A DNA stretch of 39,372 nucleotides from DATJGR01 sp035494855. Lineage in GTDB: Bacteria > Pseudomonadota > Gammaproteobacteria > Pseudomonadales > Azotimanducaceae. How positions within the stretch are numbered: the first letter of the stretch is position 1; each line of letters begins with the position of its first letter. The stretch is from NCBI GenBank assembly GCA_035494855.1, contig DATJGR010000143.1, positions 1 through 39,372 of the forward strand, written 5' to 3'. The translations under genes and the position numbers were made by a program. The notes beneath the pieces are model-generated. The model saw only the letters and a list, made by a program, of their open reading frames with translations, did no database searches and had not been told where the DNA came from. This document shows, piece by piece, positions 17,517 through 25,306 of the stretch.

Positions 17517-18176
17517 TCAGCGTTCGACTCTGGCGGTCAGCCAGCGGCCGATGTCCTTGATCTCTTCGAGGCACACCGAATGCCCCATCGCGTACTCGTG
17601 CCACTCGATCGGGTAATCGAGCGCGCGCAGTGCTTCGCGCGAAGTGATCGCGCGGGTGATCGGGATCATCGGATCCATCAGACCGTGCGCCATGAAGATC
17701 GGGATGCCTGCATTCGCGAGCGAGATGCCGTCGACCACGTGTTCGGGATCGTGCAGATAAGTGGACAATGCCATGATCCCGGCGAGCGGGTCCGAGTAAC
17801 GCAGGCCGAGATGCAGTGCGATGACGCCGCCTTGTGAAAATCCGGCCAGCACGATGCGTTTGCTATCGATGCCTTTTGCGCGCTGTTCCTCGACCAGCTC
17901 GGCGACGGCGGCCGCGGATTCGCGGATGTCCGCTTCGCCCGCGAGCGGCGCGCGCATGTCGATGTCGTACCACGCGCGCATCTGCGCACCGCCGTTGATG
18001 GTGACCGCGCGGACCGGTGCGTGCGGGAAGACGAACCGTATCGACGCGTCGGGAGGCAGCGGCAACTCTGGCACGATCGGTTCGAAGTCGTGCCCGTCCG
18101 CGCCCAGACCATGCAGCCAGATCACTGCCGCGCTCGGCGCAGTACCGGTCGTGATTTCGATGCGCTCGAGCGTCAT
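17517..18176 (-). CDS. Carboxylesterase/lysophospholipase of the alpha/beta-hydrolase family (EstB/YpfH-like)
   Basis: 219-aa alpha/beta hydrolase of the phospholipase/carboxylesterase group. The ATG at 18176 is supported by AAGGAG 8 bases upstream; the frame extends further but without protein character. The oxyanion-hole region is WLHGLGADGHDF (20-31). The catalytic triad is readable as S114 in AGFSQGG, D168 in HGLMDPMIP and H199 in YAMGHSVC. There is no signal peptide, so it acts in the cytoplasm, where relatives hydrolyse short-chain esters or lysophospholipids. It is divergent from the ABC exporter across 149 bp, and lies first in the long minus-strand block. Confidence 0.93.
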   Translation of the reverse strand: MTLERIEITTGTAPSAAVIWLHGLGADGHDFEPIVPELPLPPDASIRFVFPHAPVRAVTINGGAQMRAWYDIDMRAPLAGEADIRESAAAVAELVEEQRAKGIDSKRIVLAGFSQGGVIALHLGLRYSDPLAGIMALSTYLHDPEHVVDGISLANAGIPIFMAHGLMDPMIPITRAITSREALRALDYPIEWHEYAMGHSVCLEEIKDIGRWLTARVER

Positions 18177-18325
18177 CGGCGTGCTCCTTCGGTTCGATTC
18201 GACCCGCTGGTGTTGTCCGCAGTTCAGCAGTTGAGCAACGGCAATGCAATCGCTCCAACGGTTCGGATGCGGTCGCTCGGCTACCGCATGCCGCGCGCGC
18301 AACCCATAATGCGGCTTCGCTTGTC

Positions 18326-20158
18326 GTGTGTGTGCCGGTATTGGACCCCATCGAAGATCGCCAATCGAGCCGCAAGCTGGGCAACCTCACCGCCGCGCTG
18401 AAGTATCTTGCGCCTTACCGTTGGTACGTCGCCGGCGCGTCGCTCGCACTGATCGTGACGGCATCGGTCACGCTTTCGATCGGTCAGGGCGTACGAATGG
18501 TGATCGACGCCGGCTTCACCAGCGGCGCACCCGGCATGCTCGAGCATTCGCTCGAAGTGTTCGCACTACTCGTAATGCTGCTCACGCTCGGCACGTACGC
18601 CCGGTTCTACCTCGTTTCATGGGTGGGCGAGCGCGTCAGTGCGGATCTGCGCCGCGCGGTGTTCGATCATCTCGTTCACCTGCACCCGGGCTTCTTCGAA
18701 CAGAACCTGCCCACCGAGATTCAGTCGCGCGTCACCACCGACACCACGCTGCTGCAAACGGTGATCGGCTCGTCGGTTTCGATCGCGCTGCGCAACCTGC
18801 TCATGTTCATCGGCGGTGTGGTGCTGCTGGTGGCCAGCAACCCGAAGCTGTCGCTGATCGTGCTTGCCAGCGCACCGGTGGTCGTCGCACCGATCGTGCT
18901 GTTCGGTCGGCGCGTGCGCTCATTGTCGCGTTCGAGCCAGGACGAACTGGCGCGCGTCGGCAGTTATGTCGGCGAATCGTTTCGGCACATCAAGGTCGTG
19001 CAGGCGTTCAATCACGAGGCGATCGACATCGAGACGTTCGGTGCGCATGTCGAGACCGCGTTCAATGTGGCTGTCAGCCGAATCCGACAGCGCGCCTGGC
19101 TGGTCGCGTTGGTGATGCTGCTGGTGCTCACCGCCATTGCAACGATGTTGTGGATCGGCGGGCAGGACGTGCTCGCGGGACGCACCTCCGCAGGCGAACT
19201 CGCGGCGTTCATCTTCTATGCGTTCATCGTAGCCGGCTCGGTCGGCTCCATCAGCGAGGTCGTCAGCGATCTGCAGCGCGCGGCGGGCGCGACGGAGCGG
19301 CTGGTCGAGTTGTTGGCTGCTACCAGCCCGTTGATCGATCCCGCCGATCCGGTGCAGCTCGCGTCGAACGGGCCCGCAGCGCTCGAGTTCGAAAGCGCCG
19401 ACTTCGTTTATCCGACGCGGCCCTCGGTAACGGTATTGAAACAGGTCTCGTTCCGCGTCGACGCGGGCGCCACCGTCGCGTTGGTCGGGCCTTCCGGCGC
19501 CGGCAAGTCGACGCTCTTCGATCTGGCGCAGCGCTTCTACGATCCCACTGCCGGCCGCATCCTCATCGACGGGGTCGACCTGCGCCGCGTCGCGCTGCGC
19601 GACGTGCGGCTCCAGATCGGCTTCGTGCCGCAGGATCCGGTGCTGTTCGCCGGCAGTGTCCTCGACAACCTGCGCTATGGCGCGCCCGATGCCGATAGCG
19701 CCGCTGTGCGCGAGGCGCTGGCGGCAGCCGGTGCGCTCACGTTCGTCGATGGATTCCCCGACGGCGTCGCCACGCGCGTCGGCGAAGGCGGCGTGGGACT
19801 CTCCGGTGGACAGCGGCAACGCCTCGCGATCGCGCGCGCGCTGATCAAGAAGCCGCGATTGCTGCTGCTCGATGAAGCCACCAGCGCTCTCGACGCGCAG
19901 AGCGAAGAAGCGATCCGCGCGACGGTGCGTGCGCTGCAAGGACGCACTACGGTGTTGATCATCGCGCATCGCCTGTCGACGGTGATCGAGGCAGATCGCA
20001 TCGTCGTGCTCGATGCGGGCGTCGTGGTCGCGGAGGGCACGCACGAAGAACTGCTCAGCACGAGCGCACTCTACCGCGAGTATGCGCAGATTCAGCTCAC
20101 CGGCGGTGACATGGTCGATGTGGTGCATCCACTACCGGGCGCTGCAGCGCGACGCTGA
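18326..20158 (+). CDS. ABC exporter, MsbA/LmrA-type half transporter (membrane domain fused to ATPase)
   Basis: 610-aa half-transporter. Residues about 20-325 form the six-helix type I exporter domain (first helix WYVAGASLALIVTASVTL), and 370-600 the nucleotide-binding domain. The latter has Walker A GPSGAGKST (388-396), Q-loop FVPQDPVLFAG, signature LSGGQ (492-496), Walker B LLLLDEATSALD and H-loop IIAHRLST. It is expected to homodimerise and export a lipid or hydrophobic compound; MsbA itself is only one of several possibilities because lpxK is not adjacent. The start is a GTG at 18326. A CATAAT -10-like hexamer ends 15 bases upstream, but no good -35 accompanies it. The C-terminal tail after about 590 is divergent. 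Confidence 0.93.
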   Translation: MCVPVLDPIEDRQSSRKLGNLTAALKYLAPYRWYVAGASLALIVTASVTLSIGQGVRMVIDAGFTSGAPGMLEHSLEVFALLVMLLTLGTYARFYLVSWVGERVSADLRRAVFDHLVHLHPGFFEQNLPTEIQSRVTTDTTLLQTVIGSSVSIALRNLLMFIGGVVLLVASNPKLSLIVLASAPVVVAPIVLFGRRVRSLSRSSQDELARVGSYVGESFRHIKVVQAFNHEAIDIETFGAHVETAFNVAVSRIRQRAWLVALVMLLVLTAIATMLWIGGQDVLAGRTSAGELAAFIFYAFIVAGSVGSISEVVSDLQRAAGATERLVELLAATSPLIDPADPVQLASNGPAALEFESADFVYPTRPSVTVLKQVSFRVDAGATVALVGPSGAGKSTLFDLAQRFYDPTAGRILIDGVDLRRVALRDVRLQIGFVPQDPVLFAGSVLDNLRYGAPDADSAAVREALAAAGALTFVDGFPDGVATRVGEGGVGLSGGQRQRLAIARALIKKPRLLLLDEATSALDAQSEEAIRATVRALQGRTTVLIIAHRLSTVIEADRIVVLDAGVVVAEGTHEELLSTSALYREYAQIQLTGGDMVDVVHPLPGAAARR

Positions 20159-20320
20159 CACGTTTGAACTGTCGCGGCTAAGCCGCTGATTATCGGGTTG
20201 CGTCGATCTCCTGTTATTTACCGCACGTAACGCGAGGCTTTGCGTTTACAGACAGTTCCCTTAAGCCGCAAAAGGGGTAAACTACCGACCCTTGCGGACG
20301 GATAAAAAAGGGAGAGTGAT

Positions 20321-21454
20321 GTGGGACCGCTGAACGGCCTGCGAATCATCGAGCTTGCCGGCATCGGGCCTGGCCCGTTCTGCGGCATGATGTTGTCCGA
20401 CATGGGCGCGGAAGTAATCAGGGTCGATCGCCTGACGGGCGCATCGAGTCGGCCGAAAGACATCCTCGCCCGCAACCGCCGCTCCATTGCCGTCGATCTG
20501 AAGAAGCCCGAAGGCGTCGAGGTCGTGCTGCGCCTCTGCGAATCAGCTGCGGGTCTCTTCGAGGGTTTCCGGCCCGGGGTCACCGAACGTCTCGGCCTCG
20601 GTCCTGACGATTGCATGGCGCGCAATCCGAAACTCGTCTACGGCCGCATGACCGGCTGGGGCCAGGAAGGTCCGATGGCGCAGGCGGCCGGCCACGACAT
20701 CAACTACATCGGTCTGTCCGGTGCGTTGCACGCGATCGGTCGTCCCGGCGCGAAACCGGTACCGCCCCTCAATCTGGTTGGTGACTTCGGCGGCGGCGGC
20801 ATGTTGCTCGCATTCGGCATGGTCTGCGGATTGCTCGAAGCACAGCGTTCCGGAAAAGGTCAGGTCATCGATGCGGCAATGGTCGACGGCGCGGCGACGC
20901 TGATGGCGATGTTCTTCACCTTCCGCGCTACCGGCGGTTTCACCGACAAGCGCGGTACCAATCTGCTGGACGGCGGCGCCCACTTCTACGACACGTACGA
21001 AACGAGCGACGGAAAACACATCTGCATCGGCTCCATCGAGCCGCAGTTCTACGCGTTGCTGCTCGAAAAAGCCGGTCTCGACCGCGAGCGGTTCAAGCCG
21101 CAGATGGACGCGAAGCAATGGCCGGCTCTGAAGGACGAACTGACGCGCGTGTTCAAGACGAAGACGCAGGCGCAGTGGTGCGAAATCATGGAAGGCACTG
21201 ATGTCTGTTTCGCACCAGTGCTGTCGATCTTCGAAGCGCCTGACCATCCGCACAATGTCGCGCGCAACAGTTTCGTCAACGTCGACGGCGTCGTGCAGCC
21301 TGCGCCGGCCCCGCGCTTCAGCCGAACGAAGCCCGAGATTTCGCACGGTGCCCGGCGTCCCGGCGAGGACTCCCAGGCCGTTCTGAAAGATTGCGGATTC
21401 TCCGCGCAGGAGATCAGGTCGCTGCAGACGTCAGGCATCCTTCCTGCGGCGTGA
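20321..21454 (+). CDS. CaiB/BaiF CoA-transferase-fold protein, alpha-methylacyl-CoA racemase type
   Basis: 377-aa family III CoA-transferase-fold protein. H125 in AAGHDINYIG and D155 in LVGDFGGGG match the His and Asp acid/base pair of alpha-methylacyl-CoA racemase (H126/D156 in the mycobacterial enzyme) rather than the CoA-transferase branch alone. Such racemases interconvert 2R- and 2S-methylacyl-CoAs so that beta-oxidation of methyl-branched or steroid side chains can proceed. The GTG start at 20321 has GGGAG about 8 bases upstream. An AP2-like protein follows after 36 bp and prpE after that, all on one strand. The racemase call is strong; the natural substrate is inferred. Confidence 0.93.
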   Translation: MGPLNGLRIIELAGIGPGPFCGMMLSDMGAEVIRVDRLTGASSRPKDILARNRRSIAVDLKKPEGVEVVLRLCESAAGLFEGFRPGVTERLGLGPDDCMARNPKLVYGRMTGWGQEGPMAQAAGHDINYIGLSGALHAIGRPGAKPVPPLNLVGDFGGGGMLLAFGMVCGLLEAQRSGKGQVIDAAMVDGAATLMAMFFTFRATGGFTDKRGTNLLDGGAHFYDTYETSDGKHICIGSIEPQFYALLLEKAGLDRERFKPQMDAKQWPALKDELTRVFKTKTQAQWCEIMEGTDVCFAPVLSIFEAPDHPHNVARNSFVNVDGVVQPAPAPRFSRTKPEISHGARRPGEDSQAVLKDCGFSAQEIRSLQTSGILPAA

Positions 21455-21490
21455 ATCGGGCGGAACCACGTACTTAACGAGGTAAAAAGA

Positions 21491-22006
21491 ATGAGTGTCG
21501 AACTACTGGATACCCCGCGGTTTCACGGCTACCGCGTACGACGACAGATCAATGGCAAGACGTACCAGGAGTACTTCTCGCTGAAGGAAGACGGCAAGCG
21601 CATTCGTGGTTCGAAGCGCGCTTCAATCAAGAAGCAGGCCGATGCGCGCGACACCGAGCTGGCGCGCAGCCAGATGGGCGCGAAAGAGAAAGCGGCGCGC
21701 GAGGTTTACGTCGACGACAAAGGACGGGTTCGCGGCATTCTGTTCCGCATGAAGACGGAGAAGAGCGGAACCAAGACGCCCGTGTTCCAGATCGGCATCA
21801 TGTCGACACTCGAATCGAAAATCGTCAACACGACGGTTTCGATCAATCTGCATGGCCTGAACGGCGCGTGGGGAAAAGCAGTCGAGTTCTACGCCAAGCA
21901 CAAGAAGATCAACCGCAAGTCTGCGTCGTACAAGCAGCTGATGAAGGCGAAGCCGTCGAACGCCGATCTGCAGAAACTGATGAAGAGCCGGCCGCGCCGC
22001 GGCTGA
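21491..22006 (+). CDS. Small basic protein with two AP2-like units, probable DNA-binding protein
   Basis: 171-aa, very Lys/Arg-rich protein. Two units share a strand-strand-strand-helix layout: residues 12-60 (GYRVRRQINGKTYQEYF, then a basic loop and the helix ASIKKQADARDTELA) and 80-138 (GILFRMKTEK and IGIMSTLESK, ending GAWGKAVEFYAKHKKI). This resembles the bacterial AP2/ERF-like domain also seen at the N-terminus of integrases. No catalytic integrase domain is attached. A good GAGG ribosome-binding site lies 7 bases before the ATG, supporting a real gene. It sits 36 bp after the racemase gene and 37 bp before prpE. It could be a regulator or nucleoid protein; the fold assignment is by eye and function is unknown. 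Confidence 0.8.
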   Translation: MSVELLDTPRFHGYRVRRQINGKTYQEYFSLKEDGKRIRGSKRASIKKQADARDTELARSQMGAKEKAAREVYVDDKGRVRGILFRMKTEKSGTKTPVFQIGIMSTLESKIVNTTVSINLHGLNGAWGKAVEFYAKHKKINRKSASYKQLMKAKPSNADLQKLMKSRPRRG

Positions 22007-22043
22007 TGCGTGAGTGCCTTGCGCGCGTCGCGCGCAGGGAGCC

Positions 22044-23933
22044 ATGAGTTACGCAATCGAATATCGTCGGTCGATCGATGACCCCGAGGGTTTCTGGCGC
22101 GAGCAGGCCGGAGCCATCGAGTGGTTCGATTTTCCGAAGACGATCCTGGACCAGGACCCGAACGGTGCGTCGCGCTGGTTTCGGGGCGGCAAGCTCAACA
22201 GCTGCTGGCTCGCGCTCGATCACCACGTCGAACGCGGACGTGGTGATCAGACCGCACTGATCTACGACTCTCCGGTCACCGGAACGGTCCGCAAGTATTC
22301 CTTCTCCGAACTGCGCGACTGGGTCGCCCGCGTGGCCGGCGGTCTGTCGGACCTCGGCGTGCGGAAGGGCGACCGTGTCATCGTCTACATGCCGATGGTG
22401 CCGGAAGCGGCAGTTGCAATGCTCGCGTGCGCTCGCATCGGCGCCGTGCACTCGGTGGTGTTCGGCGGATTCGCCGCGCCGGAGCTCGCGCTGCGCATCG
22501 ACGATGCGACCCCGAACGTGATTCTGTCCGCGTCGTGTGGCATCGAGTTCAGCGCGCCGATTCCGTACAAACCGCTTCTCGACGAAGCGATCCGGCTGGC
22601 GCGCCACAAACCGACCGCATGTGTGATCCTGCAACGACCGCAGGTGAGCGCAACGCTCGATCCCGCCCGCGACCTCGACTGGCGTGCATGGGAGAGCGCG
22701 GCGAGACCGGTCGACGCGGTACCGGTCGATGCGACCGATCCGCTCTATATCCTTTACACGTCCGGCACCACCGGCAAACCGAAGGGCGTTGTGCGCGACA
22801 ACGGCGGCCATGCGGTTGCGCTGAACTACAGCATGCATGCTGTGTACGGCGTAGACGCCGGCGACGTGTTCTGGGCCGCGTCAGACGTCGGTTGGGTCGT
22901 CGGGCACTCGTACATCGTCTACGGTCCGCTGATCAAAGGCTGCACGACCGTTCTCTACGAAGGTAAACCGGTGCGCACACCGGACGCGGGGGCGTTCTGG
23001 CGCGTCATCGCCGAGCATCGCGTGAAGACGTTCTTCGTCGCGCCGACGGCGTTCCGCGCGATCAAGAAGGAAGACCCCGACGCGCGTCTGAAGTCGGCAC
23101 ACGACATCTCGTGTCTGGAGTATCTGTTCGTGGCCGGCGAGCGGCTTGACCCGCCGACGTACCACTGGCTGAACGACATGCTGCCGATTCCGGTGATCGA
23201 CCACTGGTGGCAGACCGAGACCGGCTGGCCGATGTGCGCGAACATGGCCGGCATCGAGCTGATGCCTACGAAACCCGGCTCGCCCACGTTGCCGGTGCCG
23301 GGCTACGACCTGCGCATTCTCGACGACGACGGCGAACCGGTTGGACCGAACGTGGAAGGTAACGTCGTTGCTAAGGGGCCGTTGCCGCCCGGCGCGCTGC
23401 CCACGGTATGGGGCGATCACGCGCGCTACGTCGAGTCGTACTGGTCACGCTTTCCCGGTTTCTATCTGACCGGCGACGGCGGCTACTTCGACGAAGATGG
23501 TTACCTGTACGTAATGGGCCGCATCGACGACGTCATCAATGTCGCGGGTCACCGGCTGTCGACCGGCGCGATGGAAGAGGTGGTCGCATCCCATCCGGCG
23601 GTGGCGGAGTGCGCGGTCATAGGCATCGAAGACGCGGACCGCGGGCAGGTGCCGCTGGGATTACTGCTGTTGAAAGACGGCGCGAACATCGACGAAGCTG
23701 CGCTGCAATCGGAACTCGTTGCCATGGTGCGTCAGTCGATCGGCGCGTTCGCAAACTTCAAGCGCGCGGTCGTCGTGAAGCGCCTGCCGAAAACGCGGTC
23801 AGGAAAGATACTGAGGCAGGTGTTGCGAAAGATGGTCGACAAGCGCCCCTTCGCGGTTCCGTCGACCATCGACGATCCGGCGATACTGAAGGAAATCGAG
23901 GGCACGCTCCGCGTTCAGCGGATCATGGACTAA
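22044..23933 (+). CDS. prpE: Propionyl-CoA synthetase
   Basis: 629-aa acyl-CoA synthetase of the ANL superfamily, making propionyl-CoA from propionate, ATP and CoA via an adenylate. The P-loop motif YTSGTTGKPKG (238-248) continues as VVRDNGGHAVAL, characteristic of PrpE rather than Acs. WWQTETGWPM and the hinge/acetylation site TRSGKIL (K588) are in place. The ATG at 22044 (MSYAIEYRRS) has GGGAG immediately upstream and gives the family length. Propionyl-CoA is the product released when branched or steroid side chains are cleaved, which fits the upstream racemase. No prpBCD methylcitrate genes are in the window. Its last 11 bases overlap the converging DUF2069 gene. Confidence 0.95.
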   Translation: MSYAIEYRRSIDDPEGFWREQAGAIEWFDFPKTILDQDPNGASRWFRGGKLNSCWLALDHHVERGRGDQTALIYDSPVTGTVRKYSFSELRDWVARVAGGLSDLGVRKGDRVIVYMPMVPEAAVAMLACARIGAVHSVVFGGFAAPELALRIDDATPNVILSASCGIEFSAPIPYKPLLDEAIRLARHKPTACVILQRPQVSATLDPARDLDWRAWESAARPVDAVPVDATDPLYILYTSGTTGKPKGVVRDNGGHAVALNYSMHAVYGVDAGDVFWAASDVGWVVGHSYIVYGPLIKGCTTVLYEGKPVRTPDAGAFWRVIAEHRVKTFFVAPTAFRAIKKEDPDARLKSAHDISCLEYLFVAGERLDPPTYHWLNDMLPIPVIDHWWQTETGWPMCANMAGIELMPTKPGSPTLPVPGYDLRILDDDGEPVGPNVEGNVVAKGPLPPGALPTVWGDHARYVESYWSRFPGFYLTGDGGYFDEDGYLYVMGRIDDVINVAGHRLSTGAMEEVVASHPAVAECAVIGIEDADRGQVPLGLLLLKDGANIDEAALQSELVAMVRQSIGAFANFKRAVVVKRLPKTRSGKILRQVLRKMVDKRPFAVPSTIDDPAILKEIEGTLRVQRIMD

Positions 23934-24282
23934 CGCTGTCCCGCGGCAATACCTTCAGAAGGATCCACGCGGTAACGAATGTTCCGAGTGAGAACACCAC
24001 TTCGAGGATGCCGAACAACCGCACGTTCGGCGAGTTCCATTGCCAAACGCCGTGCACGAAGTAGAGCAACATAGCGAGGCAGATCCACAACGGCCCGCGT
24101 GCGCCGCCGCGAAGCGCCGCGGGTGTGACGACCAGCAGCGGCGCGACCTGGCCGACGAACACCGCAATCGTGGCAACCATCGTCGCAAGCGGTTCGGCGA
24201 AGAAGCGCTGCATACCCAGCAACGCGAACAGCGATCCGATCCAGATCAGCAGCGCCATTCGCAACGCGGTCTGTACGTTCAT
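23923..24282 (-). CDS. DUF2069 small membrane protein
   Basis: 119-aa membrane protein with about four hydrophobic segments, from ALLIWIGSLFALLGMQ, MVATIAVFVGQVAPLLVV and WICLAMLLYFVHGVWQW to LEVVFSLGTFVTAWILL. The pattern with GVWQWNSP followed by a final helix is that of the DUF2069 family, which in proteobacteria commonly sits next to a WrbA-like gene, as here. Its ATG overlaps the stop of the wrbA-like gene (ATGA), so it is translated with it. The stop lies inside the end of prpE on the other strand, an 11-bp convergent overlap. Function is unknown. Confidence 0.85.
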   Translation of the reverse strand: MNVQTALRMALLIWIGSLFALLGMQRFFAEPLATMVATIAVFVGQVAPLLVVTPAALRGGARGPLWICLAMLLYFVHGVWQWNSPNVRLFGILEVVFSLGTFVTAWILLKVLPRDSVSP

Positions 24283-24914
24283 GAGAGCGGGAACAACCGA
24301 TCGGTGACATCTGCCAACCGACGCCCCAGGGCGCGCGCCAGATCCCGCTCGGTGGGGTCGATGGCGGCATCGCCGCGGATGCCCGATACGTGCGATGCGC
24401 CGTAGGGCGTGCCGCCGAGCGTCGTCGCATTCAGCCCCGGCTCGGTGTACGGCAACCCGACGAGCAGCATGCCGTGATGGAGCAACGGCAGCATCATCGT
24501 GAGCAAGGTAGTCTCCTGTCCGCCGTGGTGGCTGCCGGTAGACGTGAACACCGCGGCGGGCTTACCGGCGAGCGAGCCGCCTATCCACAGATCGGCCGTG
24601 CCATCGAGGAAGTGCTTCATCGGCGCCGCCATGTTGCCGAATCGGGTCGGGCTACCCAGCGCGAGCGCCCGACATTCCGCGAGGTCGGCTTTCGTGCAAT
24701 AGACGGCGCCTTCCGGCGGAATCGGCGGTGCGGTCTTCTCGGTCGTCGATGCGACAGCAGGTACGGTACGCAGGCGCGGTTCGAACCGGCCGTGCGCCGA
24801 AACGCCGTGCGCAACGCACTCGGCCAATGCGGCGGTGGAGCCCTGTCGGCTGTAGTAGAGGATCAGAATGTGGTCGGACACTGCCGTGCTCGCGTGGATC
24901 GAGTCGTGAGTCAA
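24279..24914 (-). CDS. NAD(P)H:quinone oxidoreductase, WrbA-like flavoprotein
   Basis: 211-aa flavodoxin-fold protein. The FMN phosphate loop is YYSRQGSTAALA, followed by LALGSPTRFGNMAAPMKHFLD and FTSTGSHHGGQETTLL, the WrbA/type IV quinone reductase signatures. These enzymes reduce quinones by two electrons and protect against redox stress. The longest reading starts with a TTG at 24914 overlapping the arsC stop; a GTG at 24881 would give a 200-aa protein nearer to the usual length and is equally possible. Gene order arsC, wrbA-like, DUF2069 with overlapping stops and starts indicates one operon. Confidence 0.9.
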   Translation of the reverse strand: MTHDSIHASTAVSDHILILYYSRQGSTAALAECVAHGVSAHGRFEPRLRTVPAVASTTEKTAPPIPPEGAVYCTKADLAECRALALGSPTRFGNMAAPMKHFLDGTADLWIGGSLAGKPAAVFTSTGSHHGGQETTLLTMMLPLLHHGMLLVGLPYTEPGLNATTLGGTPYGASHVSGIRGDAAIDPTERDLARALGRRLADVTDRLFPLS

Positions 24915-25261
24915 ATGATCTGCAGAACGTTCTCGGGAGGTCGGCCGATCGCGGCCCGTCCGTTCGCTTCGACAATGGGCCGTTCGATCAGCACCGGGTG
25001 ACTCATCATTGCCGCAATCAACTCGTCGTCGGTACGAGCGGCATCGTCGAGTCGCAATTCCGCATACGGTGGTTCGTGCACGCGCAGCAGCTGCCGCGGA
25101 CGCATTCCCAGCAGCGTCAGCAGACGCTTCAACGTTGTCGCGTCAGGCGGAGTGTCGAGGTAGTGCACGACGCGCGGTGTGATTCCGCGGGTCGTGAGCA
25201 GCGCGAGCGTCTGCCGCGACTTGGAACAGCGCGGGTTGTGGTAAATCGTGACTTCGCCCAT
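24911..25261 (-). CDS. arsC: Glutaredoxin-type arsenate reductase (ArsC family)
   Basis: 116-aa thioredoxin-fold reductase. C12 in YHNPRCSKSRQ is the catalytic Cys. The three arginines that bind arsenate in the plasmid R773 enzyme fall at exactly matching positions here: R60 (QLLR), R94 (ERPIV) and R107 (IGRPPE). This supports true arsenate reductase chemistry with glutathione/glutaredoxin rather than the YffB/Spx side branch. There are no arsR, arsB or acr3 genes nearby, so it may be a housekeeping member. It heads an overlapping operon with the WrbA-like and DUF2069 genes and is divergent from the yihY gene across 45 bp. Confidence 0.9.
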   Translation of the reverse strand: MGEVTIYHNPRCSKSRQTLALLTTRGITPRVVHYLDTPPDATTLKRLLTLLGMRPRQLLRVHEPPYAELRLDDAARTDDELIAAMMSHPVLIERPIVEANGRAAIGRPPENVLQII

Positions 25262-25274
25262 TGGCGCGGGACTC

Positions 25275-25280
25275 TATAAT
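25275..25280 (+). promoter_or_regulatory. Perfect TATAAT -10 hexamer upstream of the yihY gene
   Basis: A consensus sigma70 -10 element, TATAAT, lies 26 bases before the ATG at 25307 within the 45-bp divergent arsC/yihY spacer. The matching -35 window (about 25252-25258) has only TTCGCC-like sequence inside the arsC start, so the promoter would rely mainly on its -10. Transcription would begin near 25287, giving a leader of only about 20 bases; no clear ribosome-binding site is seen in it. Confidence 0.4.
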
Positions 25281-25306
25281 GCTCGCCATATTGTAGCCGC
25301 ATCCGG

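Noticed and set aside
18305..18310. CATAAT as a promoter for the ABC exporter
   Set aside because: No acceptable -35 at the right distance and transcription would start almost at the start codon; mentioned but not called.
20159..20320. Palindrome GCGGCTAAGCCGC after the ABC exporter as terminator
   Set aside because: The centre is a single base, too tight for an RNA hairpin of that length, and no T-run follows; promoter elements for the racemase gene in this gap were also too weak to call.
24911..25261. An arsenic-resistance operon
   Set aside because: arsC keeps the key arginines but no arsR, arsB or acr3 gene is nearby; linkage is to WrbA-like and DUF2069 genes.
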